Source: Opitutus terrae PB90-1
Lineage (GTDB): Bacteria > Verrucomicrobiota > Verrucomicrobiia > Opitutales > Opitutaceae
Assembly: GCF_000019965.1 (NCBI RefSeq)
Contig: NC_010571.1
Location: forward strand, 186,001-250,000
Direction: 5' to 3'
DNA: 64,000 bases
Shown: one piece after another, positions 1-8,371 of the stretch
Numbering within the stretch: the stretch's first letter is position 1
Layout of the letters: every line of letters starts with the position of its first letter
The notes under the pieces: model-generated
What the model was told of the DNA's origin: nothing
The model's input: only the letters and a program-made list of their open reading frames with translations
Database searches by the model: none
Made by a program: the position numbers and the translations under genes

Positions 1-2
1 GA

Positions 3-575
3 TTGCCGGCACTGCAGACGAGGCTTGATCCCGCCCAGCTCAATCACGCGCTGCTCGCCGCCGCACTCTTTCACGAGACGAATCGCGTTCGCCGTGAACA
101 CGGACTGCGGCCGTTTCGGTGGCTCGCGCCGCTTGATGAGGCCGCCGACCTGCAGGCCAACTCCATCGCGCTCGACCAAACCGTGAGCCACATCAACCTC
201 TTCCCCGCGTTGCTTACGATGAGCGAGCGACTCGATCGCGTCGGCTTGCCGCGCGGCCGCGCCGGCGAGAATGTTGCCGCACTTCCGTTGCTCGACGTCG
301 ACTCCGCGCACGGCATTCGGATCACACGCCGGGACGACCAGTCTGTCGCGATCGACGACGCCACCGGCCGGATCGGACAGCCTCACACGTATGCCAGCTT
401 CGCCGCGACCGCCTTGCAGGCCTGGATGGACTCGCCCGAACATCGGGCGAACATTCTCGAACGCGAGTTCGCGTCGCTGGGATGCAGCGGCCGGGTGATG
501 AAACGGATTTCCTCGATCGAGATGATTGCCTGCGTGCAGGTCTTCTACACCTCGCCGTCGGGCCGGGGCCGTTAG
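3..575 (+). CDS. CAP/SCP-PR1 domain protein, 5' end outside the window
   Basis: The reading frame is open from the first bases of the window and no convincing initiation site is seen (only a TTG at position 3), so the N-terminus, possibly with a signal peptide, probably lies upstream. The visible part carries CAP-superfamily features: an early ETNRVRREHGL helix, a central SERLDRVGL and GENVA segment, and the late WMDSPEHRANIL helix followed by LGCSG. Bacterial CAP proteins are usually secreted; some bind lipids, but most have no known activity. The stop lies three bases from the converging stop of the aldo/keto reductase. Family assignment is good; function is unknown. Confidence 0.8.
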   Translation: MPALQTRLDPAQLNHALLAAALFHETNRVRREHGLRPFRWLAPLDEAADLQANSIALDQTVSHINLFPALLTMSERLDRVGLPRGRAGENVAALPLLDVDSAHGIRITRRDDQSVAIDDATGRIGQPHTYASFAATALQAWMDSPEHRANILEREFASLGCSGRVMKRISSIEMIACVQVFYTSPSGRGR

Positions 576-578
576 CGC

Positions 579-1568
579 TCAGTCCCAGATCGGGCGCCAG
601 TTCTTCGGATACTTCGTCAGCGCGTGCAGCGATTCCATCTCCGCCGGACTGAGCCGGTAGCCCGCGGCGCCGAGCGCATCCTGCAGTTGGCGCCCGTCGT
701 TCGCGCCGATGATCGGCGCCGTCACCACGGGATTGGTCAGCATCCACGCGAATGCGGTCTGCGCGATCGTCTTGCCGTGCGCTCGACCGATCCGCTCGAG
801 TTCATCGATTAGCGCGAAGCCGCGTTCGTGTGCGTAGAGCTCGCGGACCTCCCCGGCACGAATGCTCTCCACGTTGACGCCACGGCGGTATTTGCCGCTA
901 AGGAACCCGCACGCGAGCGGGGAATACGGGATCACGCCGAGTCCGTGGTGCCGGCAGAGCGGCATCGCCTCGATCTCGAAACCGGCCCGCTCCATCAGCG
1001 AATACTGCGGCTGATAACTCACGAACCGCGCGTAGCCATGCCGGTCGCTCTGCCATAGCGCCTCCATCAACCGCCACGCGGGATAGTTCGACGCGCCGAT
1101 GTAGCGGACCTTGCCGGAGCGCACGAGATCGTCGAGCGCCGACAGCGTTTCGTCGATCGGCGTCTCGAGGTCGACCCAGTGACACTGATAAAGATCGATA
1201 TGCTCGGTCTGCAATCGCCGCAGGGAATCCTCGCAGCACGCGATCACACGCCGGCGCGATAGCCCTTCGCCGTTGGGACCTTGGCTCATCCGGCCCCGCA
1301 CCTTCGTCGCGACCACCAGCTCCCCGCGGTTTCCGCGGGCCTTGAGCCAGCGACCGATGATCTCCTCCGACTCGCCGCCGGCCGCCAGTCCGCGCGGCCC
1401 CCAGGTCGTGTAGATGTCGGCCGTGTCGATGAAGTTTCCTCCGGCGTTCACGAAAGCGTCCATGACCTGAACGGCGCTCGCTTCGTCCGTCGTCCACCCA
1501 AACTGCATCGTGCCGAGGCAGAATTCCGAGACCTTCAATCCCGTGCGGCCAAGCTGGCGGTATTCCAT
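579..1568 (-). CDS. Aldo/keto reductase
   Basis: 329-residue NADPH-dependent aldo/keto reductase of the YajO/Tas-like group, expected to reduce aldehydes or ketones in the cytoplasm. The start is placed at the ATG that begins [20 protein letters not shown], the usual family N-terminus; the frame is open 97 codons further upstream but that part is low-complexity. Visible motifs are FIDTADIY with the catalytic Asp and Tyr, VVATKVRG with the Lys, the HIDLYQCHW segment, the IGASNY strand and a C-terminal PIIGAND cofactor loop. It stands alone, separated from the upstream regulator by a 350-bp gap containing an intrinsic terminator. The substrate cannot be read from the sequence. Confidence 0.9.
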   Translation of the reverse strand: MEYRQLGRTGLKVSEFCLGTMQFGWTTDEASAVQVMDAFVNAGGNFIDTADIYTTWGPRGLAAGGESEEIIGRWLKARGNRGELVVATKVRGRMSQGPNGEGLSRRRVIACCEDSLRRLQTEHIDLYQCHWVDLETPIDETLSALDDLVRSGKVRYIGASNYPAWRLMEALWQSDRHGYARFVSYQPQYSLMERAGFEIEAMPLCRHHGLGVIPYSPLACGFLSGKYRRGVNVESIRAGEVRELYAHERGFALIDELERIGRAHGKTIAQTAFAWMLTNPVVTAPIIGANDGRQLQDALGAAGYRLSPAEMESLHALTKYPKNWRPIWD

Positions 1569-1917
1569 GCGAACACTGACGCGCGACGCCGCACGAAGGT
1601 TCGCGAAACGACGGGCGAATCCACCGGCGCCTCCTCCAAAAAAGACGCTGCGCACCGGCGAACCGGTGCGCAGCGCTAACACCCCCGAGCTCAGTTGCTC
1701 AAGACTGCCTCGGGAAATTGGGACGATCGGGGCGAGGAGCAGGTCCTCGGTCGATCGGTGCCGCCGTGGGGGAGCGGATCGGGATGGCGGGGGTCCTGAT
1801 CCGGGCCACGGCGGATCCAATGCAACCGATCTCAGCTCGTAAACAACCGTTCGCAGCAATTTAGCGCTAGCATTAGACCACGGTCCATCGCGCCCTCAGG
1901 CCGGCCGAGATAGCCGC
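1569..1917. other. Intergenic region between aldo/keto reductase and XylR-like regulator
   Basis: About 350 bases without a credible gene. The frame of the aldo/keto reductase stays open through it, but the predicted residues are Pro/Arg/Ser-rich and unlike the family. It contains one strong minus-strand terminator hairpin (1638-1674) and, near 1862-1877, a TTAGCGCTAGCATTAG stretch with overlapping small palindromes that could be an operator. A promoter for the aldo/keto reductase must lie here but no clear -35/-10 pair stands out. Confidence 0.5.
1638..1674 (-). terminator. Intrinsic terminator
   Basis: A perfect 12-bp stem (GCTGCGCACCGG at 1647-1658 and its complement at 1663-1674) with a four-base loop. 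Read on the minus strand it is followed after three bases by six T residues. It would end transcripts of the XylR-like regulator before they reach the aldo/keto reductase. Because it sits only about 80 bases upstream of that gene's start, an attenuator role is also possible, but no leader peptide was found. Confidence 0.8.
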
Positions 1918-3078
1918 TCAAACGCGCGTCAACTTAGCCCGTTTCCTGAACTGCCCAGGCGAGAACGAGGTCATGCGCTTGAAAACCACGGACATGTATT
2001 CGTCGTGCTCAAACCCGGTCATGCTGGCGATGGTTTTCAACGGCAGGTCGGTTTCCAGGAGCAGTTCCTTCACGCGCGTGAGTTGGACGCGCCGGATCTC
2101 CGCCTGCGGCGAGCGACCGATGAATTGCCGGAATTTCTTCTCGATCTGGCTGCGCGACGCCGCGGCATGCGTCACCACATCCTGCACGGTGATGCCGCGA
2201 CAGGAGCGCTCACGAATGAAACTCAACGCGGCCGCCACGTGCTTGTCCGCCACCGCCAGCACGTCGGTGGACAACCGGGTCACGACCCCGAGCGGCTCGA
2301 TGCGCGTGTCGATCGTCCCGAGGTCATCGCCCCGCAGCATCCGGTCCAGCAATTCCGCTGCGTGGTACCCGGCGTGAGAAGAGTTTGGCGCCACGCTGGA
2401 CAGCGGCGGATACGAAAGCTCGCAGCGCATCGTGTCGTTGTTTACGCCCACGAGCGCGATCTCCTCGGGCACGAGCAGTCCGGCGTTTTGCGTGGCGCTG
2501 AGGACCTGAAACGCGCGCACGTCCACGCAGGCCATGATGCCACACGGCTTCGGCAGCTGCTTGAGCCAGCCGATCAGTTCGCGGGTTTGCGCCGCGTTCC
2601 ATTCAGGCGTGATCACACCCGGGTAGTTCACGTCGAGCACCGCGCAGGAATGCCCGTTGAGCTTCAGCGCCTCGACGAAACCCTCGCGGCGTTCACACGA
2701 CCAGCCCTCCTGCGCGAACCCGCAAAACGCGAAATGCCTGAATCCGCGCTCGAGCAAATGCTCGGCGCCGCGATGCCCGATCGCCACGTTGTCCGGACGG
2801 ATTTTCGGCACGCCCGGAAACGGCGGTACGTCGTTCAGGTCCACGAGCGGGATACCGAGTTCGCGACAGGTTTCGACCATCATCGGCGACGTGTGCCGGC
2901 TGATCACGCCGTTCCACCGCTCGCCGCGCAGGAAGCCCGCATCGCGGGCGGTCCGGGCTTCGTCGTCAAGAAACGTGGACCACTGCCGGTGCGTCCGCTC
3001 GAACTGCACGATGCCCTGCAGCGTGCGCGCGGCTTCCTCGAATCGCATTAAAAAGACCAGCAGGATCTTCGGCCTCAT
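1918..3078 (-). CDS. XylR-type AraC-family transcriptional regulator
   Basis: 386-residue fusion of a periplasmic-binding-protein-like sensor (about residues 1-280) to a C-terminal AraC-type helix-turn-helix (about 285-386), the layout of E. coli XylR. The start is the ATG of MRPKILLVFLMRFEEA, matching the first beta strand of the sensor fold; codons upstream are low-complexity. In the sensor, GIMACVDVRAFQVL and EEIALVGVNNDT are typical sugar-binding-repressor segments. The DNA-binding part shows SRSQIEKKFRQFIGRSP and the second helix pair IASMTGFEHDEYMSVVFKR. Such regulators usually control sugar-catabolic genes. No sugar operon is adjacent, so the target is unknown; the beta-helix gene or the aldo/keto reductase are possibilities only. 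Confidence 0.9.
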   Translation of the reverse strand: MRPKILLVFLMRFEEAARTLQGIVQFERTHRQWSTFLDDEARTARDAGFLRGERWNGVISRHTSPMMVETCRELGIPLVDLNDVPPFPGVPKIRPDNVAIGHRGAEHLLERGFRHFAFCGFAQEGWSCERREGFVEALKLNGHSCAVLDVNYPGVITPEWNAAQTRELIGWLKQLPKPCGIMACVDVRAFQVLSATQNAGLLVPEEIALVGVNNDTMRCELSYPPLSSVAPNSSHAGYHAAELLDRMLRGDDLGTIDTRIEPLGVVTRLSTDVLAVADKHVAAALSFIRERSCRGITVQDVVTHAAASRSQIEKKFRQFIGRSPQAEIRRVQLTRVKELLLETDLPLKTIASMTGFEHDEYMSVVFKRMTSFSPGQFRKRAKLTRV

Positions 3079-3205
3079 CCGCCCGGACTCTAGGCGGGCC
3101 CGGTTCGAATATGCAACGCGGACCACACCGCGATCGGCAGCGCCAGGCCGGGCGCGGTGAGCCCGGCCCGGGACCGGCGATCTCGGCTCCCGCCGGACTG
3201 CCGAT

Positions 3206-3598
3206 CTAGCCCGCTGCGAACGTTTGGAACGTCTCCCCGCTGAGATCCGGCCGATGCCGCACCTCGAGCACGTCGTAAAGCTTCGCCAGCTGCCGTTCGA
3301 CTTGCTCAAGCCGCGGCTCGTCGGAGACGAGCAACAGCATGCGGCTGGTCGCCCCGTCGCCGACGGGCACACAGAGGATCGCGTCGAGGTTGAATCCGCG
3401 CCGCGCGAACAGCCCGGTGACGTGCGACATCGTGCCGGGATGATTCCTCACCCGCAGCTCGAGCACCACCTCGCTGGCGTTTGGAGAAGTGTCACGTATC
3501 ACGTGACCCTTTGCTGCGTCGGCAGCGGCTTCGGGTGCGGCATCACGCTCGGCAGGTTCGTGCGATGGCCGCGGGAGGAGGGTGGATGAGTCAAGCAT
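3206..3598 (-). CDS. ilvN: Acetolactate synthase small (regulatory) subunit, IlvN type
   Basis: 130-residue ACT-domain subunit that binds and confers valine feedback on the IlvB catalytic subunit. Residues about 43-115 hold the ACT fold, with VVLELRVRNHPGTMSHVTGLF and FNLDAILCVPV closely resembling E. coli IlvN, and no second C-terminal domain, so it is the short IlvN class rather than IlvH. A 40-residue Ala/Pro/Glu-rich N-terminal stretch precedes the ACT domain and is unusual. The start codon overlaps the last eight bases of ilvB, so the two are almost certainly translationally coupled and share the ilvB attenuator. Confidence 0.9.
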   Translation of the reverse strand: MLDSSTLLPRPSHEPAERDAAPEAAADAAKGHVIRDTSPNASEVVLELRVRNHPGTMSHVTGLFARRGFNLDAILCVPVGDGATSRMLLLVSDEPRLEQVERQLAKLYDVLEVRHRPDLSGETFQTFAAG

Positions 3599-5285
3599 GG
3601 GAGAGGGCGGGTTCGGCGATCATTTGGCGGTTGGCGGCGCCGGGCGGCACCATGGGATACACGTTGGCGGTCGGTTCGATCGGCACATCGATCACGCACG
3701 GTCCATCCGCCGCGAGGGCTTCGCGCAGGGCCTCGAGCGGATTGTCCGCGGGATCGAGTCGCACGCCACGGATGCCGAACGCTCGCGCCATCGCGGCAAA
3801 GTCCGGCGTGGCGTGAAACCGCGAGGCGGAATAGTGCTGCTGGTAAAGCAGCTGTTGCTGCTGGCGCACCAAGCCGAGGCCCCCGTTGTTAAAAATCACG
3901 ACCGCCACGGGCAGGTCGAGCTCGGCGAGCGTGGCGAGCTCCTGAATGTTCATCAGGATCGAGCCATCCCCGCTCACGCAGAGCACCCGGCGGCCGGGCG
4001 CCGCGAGCGCCGCGCCGATCGCAGCCGGCAGCCCGAAGCCCATCGTGCCGAGCCCGCCGGACGTCAGCAACGTGCGCGGCTGGCGGAATGGATACGCCTG
4101 CGCCACCCACATCTGGTGCTGGCCCACGTCGGTCGCCACGATGGTGTCGTCCGGCAGCACTTCGGCCAGGGAGCGGCACAGGTTGATCGGATGCAGCGGA
4201 TCATCGTCGCGGGTGGGATGCACGAGCGGGTGCGCGGCGCGGAGTTCGGCCGCGCGGGCGCACCAGGCCGATCGTGCCTGCTGCGGCACGTGGGCGAGCA
4301 GCCGGCGCAGGATGTCCGCGGCATCGCCCACCAGGCTGAGCATCGGCTGCTTGATCTTCCCGTGCTCGGCCGGATCGATGTCGATGTGAGCGATGGCGGC
4401 GCGCGGACAAAACTCCGCAACCTTCCCGGTGGCGCGATCATCGAACCGCGCACCGATCGCGACCAGCAGATCCGCCTCTTCCAGCAGGAAGTTCGTGCCC
4501 TTGGCGGCGTGCATGCCGAGCATGCCCATGAACAACGGATCGTCGGGCGGCATTGCCCCGAGCGCCATCAAGGTGGACACCACCGGCGCGGACAACCGGT
4601 GCGCGAGCGCGCGGGCCAGTCCCGCCGCGTCCGCCGCGATCACGCCGCCGCCGAGATAGAGGACGGGTTGACGGGCGTGCTTGAGCTGCTGGGCGAGCTG
4701 TAGGATCTGCGCCTCATCGCACGACGGCGCTGTCCTGCGCCCACCCGGCGCCGGCCAGATGCCGACCTCGAGCCGCGCGTTGAGCACGTCCTTCGGCACG
4801 TCGATCGCCACCGGCCCGGGCCGGCCGGACTCCGCCAACGTGAAAGCGAGCGGCACGGTTTCGAGCAGCTCCTCCACCGAATGCACGAGGAAGTTGTGCT
4901 TGGTGATCGGCAGCGTGAGCCCGTAGGTGTCCACCTCCTGAAACGCATCCGTGCCGATCAACGCCTGCGGCACCTGCCCGGTAATCGCGACCAGCGGGAT
5001 CGAGTCGAGCTGCGCGTCCGCGATCGCGGTCAGCAGGTTCGTTGCTCCCGGGCCCGAGGTTGCCAGGCACACGGCCGCGCGCCCCGTGACGCGCGCCATC
5101 CCTTGCGCGATGAAACCGGCGCCTTGTTCGTGGCGGGCAAGCACGTGGCGGATCGTGCCGTCGCCGTCGGTGGAATGCAGCGCATCGTAGAACGGCAGGA
5201 TCGCGCCGCCGGGCATGCCAGCGATCGTGGCGATGCCCTGCCGCTCGAGCAACGTGCGTAGAATTTGGGCTCCTGTGAGATACAT
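3591..5285 (-). CDS. ilvB: Acetolactate synthase large (catalytic) subunit
   Basis: 564-residue thiamine-diphosphate enzyme that condenses two pyruvates to acetolactate, or pyruvate with 2-oxobutyrate, the first common step of valine, leucine and isoleucine synthesis. The start is the ATG of MYLTGAQILRTLLERQG. Visible are the N-terminal TPP domain with the catalytic Glu in RHEQGAGFIAQG, the central FAD-binding domain, and the C-terminal TPP motif GDGSILMNIQELATL ending in NNGG. It overlaps ilvN by eight bases. Upstream lie a leader peptide and a terminator/antiterminator, so expression is probably controlled by charged tRNA for branched-chain amino acids, valine above all. Confidence 0.95.
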   Translation of the reverse strand: MYLTGAQILRTLLERQGIATIAGMPGGAILPFYDALHSTDGDGTIRHVLARHEQGAGFIAQGMARVTGRAAVCLATSGPGATNLLTAIADAQLDSIPLVAITGQVPQALIGTDAFQEVDTYGLTLPITKHNFLVHSVEELLETVPLAFTLAESGRPGPVAIDVPKDVLNARLEVGIWPAPGGRRTAPSCDEAQILQLAQQLKHARQPVLYLGGGVIAADAAGLARALAHRLSAPVVSTLMALGAMPPDDPLFMGMLGMHAAKGTNFLLEEADLLVAIGARFDDRATGKVAEFCPRAAIAHIDIDPAEHGKIKQPMLSLVGDAADILRRLLAHVPQQARSAWCARAAELRAAHPLVHPTRDDDPLHPINLCRSLAEVLPDDTIVATDVGQHQMWVAQAYPFRQPRTLLTSGGLGTMGFGLPAAIGAALAAPGRRVLCVSGDGSILMNIQELATLAELDLPVAVVIFNNGGLGLVRQQQQLLYQQHYSASRFHATPDFAAMARAFGIRGVRLDPADNPLEALREALAADGPCVIDVPIEPTANVYPMVPPGAANRQMIAEPALSHA

Positions 5286-5336
5286 GGTGGATACGGGTTG
5301 TGGTTGAACGCCCGCCCGGTGCCGCGCGAAGGAGCC

Positions 5337-5439
5337 AAAAAAAGCCCCTCCGGTTCGGCACCGGAGGGGCAAAGTCGTTTGGTTACGATCAGGACCCTCG
5401 CGTGCCGAAAGGCGCGACGACGACGACCGCAACGAGGGC
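5337..5439 (-). promoter_or_regulatory. ilvB transcription attenuator (terminator and competing stems)
   Basis: On the minus strand an 11-bp GC-rich stem (5344-5354 with 5360-5370) is followed by seven T residues (5337-5343), a strong intrinsic terminator about 50 bases before ilvB. A segment at 5395-5407 (CGGCACGCGAGGG on the minus strand) can pair with the 5' side of the terminator (CCCTCCGGTGCCG) with two mismatches in 13, forming an antiterminator. A further segment at 5427-5439 (GCCCTCGTTGCGG) can pair with 5395-5407 through CCCTCG/CGAGGG and GC contacts. The valine codons of the leader peptide lie between these two segments. This is the classic 1:2, 2:3, 3:4 layout of amino-acid attenuators. 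Confidence 0.85.
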
Positions 5440-5478
5440 GGCGGAGATCGAGAGGGCGCGTTTGCCGGAGAGAATCAT
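5389..5478 (-). CDS. ilvB leader peptide (branched-chain attenuator peptide)
   Basis: A 29-codon ORF ending 19 bases before the terminator hairpin of ilvB. Its middle contains ISAALVAVVVVA, with five Val, two Leu and two Ile codons in the peptide, four of the Val codons consecutive. The pattern is the same in kind as the E. coli IvbL leader peptide. No Shine-Dalgarno sequence precedes the ATG; a TTGACA box 36-41 bases upstream suggests a nearly leaderless transcript. Ribosome stalling at uncharged Val codons would cover the segment at 5427-5439 and free 5395-5407 to form the antiterminator. Confidence 0.8.
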   Translation of the reverse strand: MILSGKRALSISAALVAVVVVAPFGTRGS

Positions 5479-5513
5479 GAAAGTGCCGGGAGAAAGAATA
5501 CGGCCGGGGTCGA

Positions 5514-5519
5514 TGTCAA
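5514..5519 (-). promoter_or_regulatory. Candidate -35 element of the ilvB leader transcript
   Basis: A perfect TTGACA on the minus strand, 36-41 bases upstream of the leader-peptide ATG. The matching -10 region is weak (only T/C-rich sequence around 5486-5497), so this is a partial promoter call. If used, transcription would start within a few bases of the leader ATG. Confidence 0.4.
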
Positions 5520-5555
5520 GCGTGAGCTGCGCCGGCCGTGTCATGCCGATCGCGA

Positions 5556-7358
5556 TCAGCGCTGCGGTGCGTAGGCGCCGGGGAAGCCCGCCGCTTTCCA
5601 GCCCAGCAGCTTCTGGATGTTTTCCGGCAGCGGCGTCGTGACATTCGCCGCCGGGAAACTGGCGAGCAGTTCGAAGCGACCGAGCTCCACGCCCCGGAAC
5701 AGCCAGCCCCGATAATCCGCATAGGCGCGACCGTGAGTCTCGAACTTCGCGTCGATCTTCCGGATGTCCTCCAACGTCTTCACTTCCATCGAACCCTTTT
5801 CGGTCGGAGCCGGATTCCACGCGATCAACGGCTGCGGCACCGCGCCCGCACGACGCACATACACGTTGCCGTCGAGCTGGCTCAGCGGCGAGTCCTTCAG
5901 GTGCGCGACCTTTTCCGATTGGCCCACCATCAACAGAGGACCTTTGAACGTCTCGTCCGCCACGAGCAGGTTGTTGACGAAGATGTGGCCGTGGCGCTGA
6001 TCGACATCCGGCCCGGTACTCGGGTGCCAGCCGAAGTGATCGCCCGCCGCACTCCGCTCGGTCCGCACGAAGGACGCGAAGCTGTTGTAGAACGTGTTTT
6101 GATAGACGTGCACATCGGAACTGTTCAGCACCCACACGCCTCGAGGGCAGTCGACGAACACGTTGCCGGCGCAGATCGCGCGCTTCGAAATCTCAAAGAA
6201 GAAGCCATCGCTCGTATTCTGCACCCAATTGTTGAGGAAACGGGCATCCACGTTGCCGACGTCCCACCACACGCCGCTGGCATCGGGATTGTCGATGATC
6301 AGATTGTCCCGCACCACCGCGCGATACGACTGATTGAAAATCTTCACGGCGGACGCGTAGTAGCCGGAGATCTTCTCCACGTTCGTGCGGCGGATGATGT
6401 TTTTCTCGAGGAGAATATCGGCGGAATCGATGACGTAGATGCCCTCGGTGCCGTTGTCGGAAATCAGGCAGTGGCGCACGACGAAGTTGTCGCCGCGGAA
6501 ATAGCCGGCCACGCGCGAGCAAAACGAAATGGTGACGTGCTCGAGCGTCGTGCCGACGACCTCCTTGCCGAAGTCCGCGGGATCCATCAGCCGGTCGGGC
6601 TCGGTGCCTTCGACCTCGAGCGCGCGATACGCGTATTGCGTGAACGTGAGTCCGCGGATCGCCGGACCCTTGTGGTCGTTCTTCTTGCCGTGCACGTCGG
6701 CAATCGTTCGCACGAGCGCGCTGTCGTGCGCGGTGATCTCCACGAGATGGTTCGTCGGATCGGTGCCGATGAAGATCAATCCGTTCTCGTAATCGATGCA
6801 GTAGGACTTCTCGTCGACCTGGTTCTCGTAGCCGACCGCGTGTAGCAGTTCGCCATCGAGAAAAACCATGTCGTTGTTGAACAGGTAAAGCGGCGTCTCC
6901 CGCGCCTGACGATCGCGCCGCCACCAATCGGCGGGCTTCGCCGGGAAGAGCTTGGTCCACGAGGTGCGCCAGAGGCCGTTCGGCTGCGCAACCCAGTCCG
7001 CCGCCACGAGTGTGCCCTTGAGCACTGGCTGCTCGTCGGCGTAGGGCTGCAGGGTGATGCCCTGGTTCAGCTTCAGCCCGCCCGTGCGATACGTGCCGCC
7101 GCGCAGGATGATCGCGTCTCCGGTGACGACTTTGGCGATCGCCGCTTCCAGCGTGGTCGGCTGGTCCAGCGACTGTCCGGAGTTCGCCGGCTGCCCGTCC
7201 GGCGCGACGTAGTAGATCGTCTTTGCCTGAGGCAATTCGTAACGCTGCTGAATCGGGCCGTAAGGCCCGCCTGACGGCTGGGCGGAAAGCGGGAGAGCGC
7301 CGAGCAATGCGCAAAACGCGGCCAGCGGCCAGGAGCGGAAGAATAAACGTAAGTTCAT
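5556..7358 (-). CDS. Secreted right-handed parallel beta-helix protein
   Basis: 600-residue exported protein. The start is the ATG before a signal peptide (MNLRLFFRSWPLAAFCALLGALPLSAQ, written here only as a landmark: basic start, hydrophobic core about 8-22, cleavage after SA). Next comes YYVAPDGQPANSGQSLDQP, the typical entry of secreted pectate-lyase-like proteins, then many degenerate coils with Asn and Asp at turns (DNFVVRHCLISDNGTEGIYV, ILLEKNIIRR, VVRDNLIIDN), as in polysaccharide lyases and depolymerases. No catalytic residues can be named. A TCGGAA-N3-TTCCGA inverted repeat about 55 bases upstream may be its operator. A polysaccharide substrate is inferred. Confidence 0.8.
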   Translation of the reverse strand: MNLRLFFRSWPLAAFCALLGALPLSAQPSGGPYGPIQQRYELPQAKTIYYVAPDGQPANSGQSLDQPTTLEAAIAKVVTGDAIILRGGTYRTGGLKLNQGITLQPYADEQPVLKGTLVAADWVAQPNGLWRTSWTKLFPAKPADWWRRDRQARETPLYLFNNDMVFLDGELLHAVGYENQVDEKSYCIDYENGLIFIGTDPTNHLVEITAHDSALVRTIADVHGKKNDHKGPAIRGLTFTQYAYRALEVEGTEPDRLMDPADFGKEVVGTTLEHVTISFCSRVAGYFRGDNFVVRHCLISDNGTEGIYVIDSADILLEKNIIRRTNVEKISGYYASAVKIFNQSYRAVVRDNLIIDNPDASGVWWDVGNVDARFLNNWVQNTSDGFFFEISKRAICAGNVFVDCPRGVWVLNSSDVHVYQNTFYNSFASFVRTERSAAGDHFGWHPSTGPDVDQRHGHIFVNNLLVADETFKGPLLMVGQSEKVAHLKDSPLSQLDGNVYVRRAGAVPQPLIAWNPAPTEKGSMEVKTLEDIRKIDAKFETHGRAYADYRGWLFRGVELGRFELLASFPAANVTTPLPENIQKLLGWKAAGFPGAYAPQR

Positions 7359-7411
7359 GTCGATCGAAGGGGTGAGTGCCGAACCTCGGGCGCACGCCCG
7401 ACGTTTCAGAA

Positions 7412-7426
7412 TCGGAAACGTTCCGA
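7412..7426. promoter_or_regulatory. Inverted repeat upstream of the beta-helix gene, possible operator
   Basis: Perfect six-base half-sites TCGGAA and TTCCGA separated by ACG, located 54-68 bases upstream of the beta-helix start. Size and symmetry suit a LacI- or similar-family repressor site. The regulator is unknown. Confidence 0.35.
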
Positions 7427-7509
7427 AGCTACGGGCGGGCGTGACATCAGCAAACGCCAACACGGGCAACGTTGCGCTTACTATTGACGCTCGCGTGAGC
7501 GCGCGGCGA

Positions 7510-7995
7510 TCAGCGCTTCTTCGCCCGGCTCCTGGCCGGCTTCTTGGTTTTGCCTTCGGTGGACCACAGCGCGTCGGTCGTTTGCCCGAGCCGTTCCGCA
7601 AGGCTGATGAGCATGGTCTTCGCCACCTTGGGATGATGCTCGATCAGCTGGTCCAGATCGGTATCGAAGTAGATGACGCTCGTCGGCTCCAGCGCGATCA
7701 GTTGCGCGGTCCGCGGCCGGCGTAGAATGCTGCCGATCTCACCGAAAACCGCGCCGCGCGTGGCAAACTCGGCAATCTGCCGACCTCGCTTGAACACCCC
7801 CACCCGTCCGCTCAGCAGCACATACCAGCCGCCGTGAGGCGAACCCTCTTCCTCGATCACCTGATGCGGCGCGTACGTCGCCGTTTGGGAATGGCCGTTG
7901 GCTGGCTGCGGGGTGAGGTTCATGCGGGAAACGAGCTCGCTTCCAACGGGCGGCATGATGCCGCGACGCCGGTCTGTCGCGAGCAAATCTTTCAT
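7510..7995 (-). CDS. Cyclic-nucleotide-binding domain protein
   Basis: 161-residue cytoplasmic protein made almost entirely of one cNMP-binding (Crp/PKA regulatory type) fold at about residues 25-140. The phosphate-binding cassette is visible as FGEIGSILRRPRTAQLIA, preceded by the GGWYVLLSGRVGVFKRG beta roll. There is no helix-turn-helix, so it is not a Crp-like activator. The C-terminus is a Lys/Arg tail (KTKKPARSRAKKR). The start is set at the ATG of MKDLLATDRRRG, but in-frame ATGs 11 and 23 codons later are possible. Similar single-domain proteins often act with kinases; a histidine kinase gene lies 380 bases upstream on the same strand. Confidence 0.85.
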   Translation of the reverse strand: MKDLLATDRRRGIMPPVGSELVSRMNLTPQPANGHSQTATYAPHQVIEEEGSPHGGWYVLLSGRVGVFKRGRQIAEFATRGAVFGEIGSILRRPRTAQLIALEPTSVIYFDTDLDQLIEHHPKVAKTMLISLAERLGQTTDALWSTEGKTKKPARSRAKKR

Positions 7996-8134
7996 TTGCA
8001 CGAGCGAGACAACGGTATTTCCAATTTGGCGGGCCGCGCCTTGGTGCGCCCTCGGCCCTCGCGAGAAGCCCCACCCATCGGGCGGCAACACCGGAAATTG
8101 CGGAGCCCGCGTCGGGCGAAGATGAGCCGGCTCG

Positions 8135-8302
8135 CTACCGCGCGGTCGCCAGATGCCAACAGCCGCAGAGAGGACAACGATAGGCCGTGCGCTCACGCTG
8201 CAAACCGAGGAGCAGCGCGGCGTCCAACGCGTCCGCCTGCGTGCGGTAGCGCCGCTTGCGCGTGCACATCCGGCGTTTCTCCTCGCTGGTCGGCTTCTTC
8301 AT
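8135..8302 (-). CDS. Small zinc-ribbon-like protein
   Basis: 55-residue ORF with a basic N-terminal half (KRRMCTRKRRYRTQADA), a short helix and a C-terminal CPLCGCWHLATAR motif. The Cys-X2-Cys plus His, with the earlier Cys in RRMC, suggests a small metal-binding finger. Start is the ATG of MKKPTSEEKRR; ATGs six codons upstream and eleven codons downstream are alternatives. Short proteins ending in a YRCPxCGxWHLT-like motif recur in bacterial genomes and phages, but their role is unknown. It lies between the kinase and the cNMP-binding gene, both on the same strand. Confidence 0.6.
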   Translation of the reverse strand: MKKPTSEEKRRMCTRKRRYRTQADALDAALLLGLQRERTAYRCPLCGCWHLATAR

Positions 8303-8371
8303 GCTCCAGTGTGCGAGCATGCGCCCCGAGCGCCAAGCTTCTTGGCGCCGCGGCTCGCGGCCCTTTGGCGT

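Noticed and set aside
1569-1859. N-terminal extension of the aldo/keto reductase
   Set aside because: The extra 97 codons run through a terminator hairpin and are Pro/Arg/Ser-rich; the family starts at [10 protein letters not shown].
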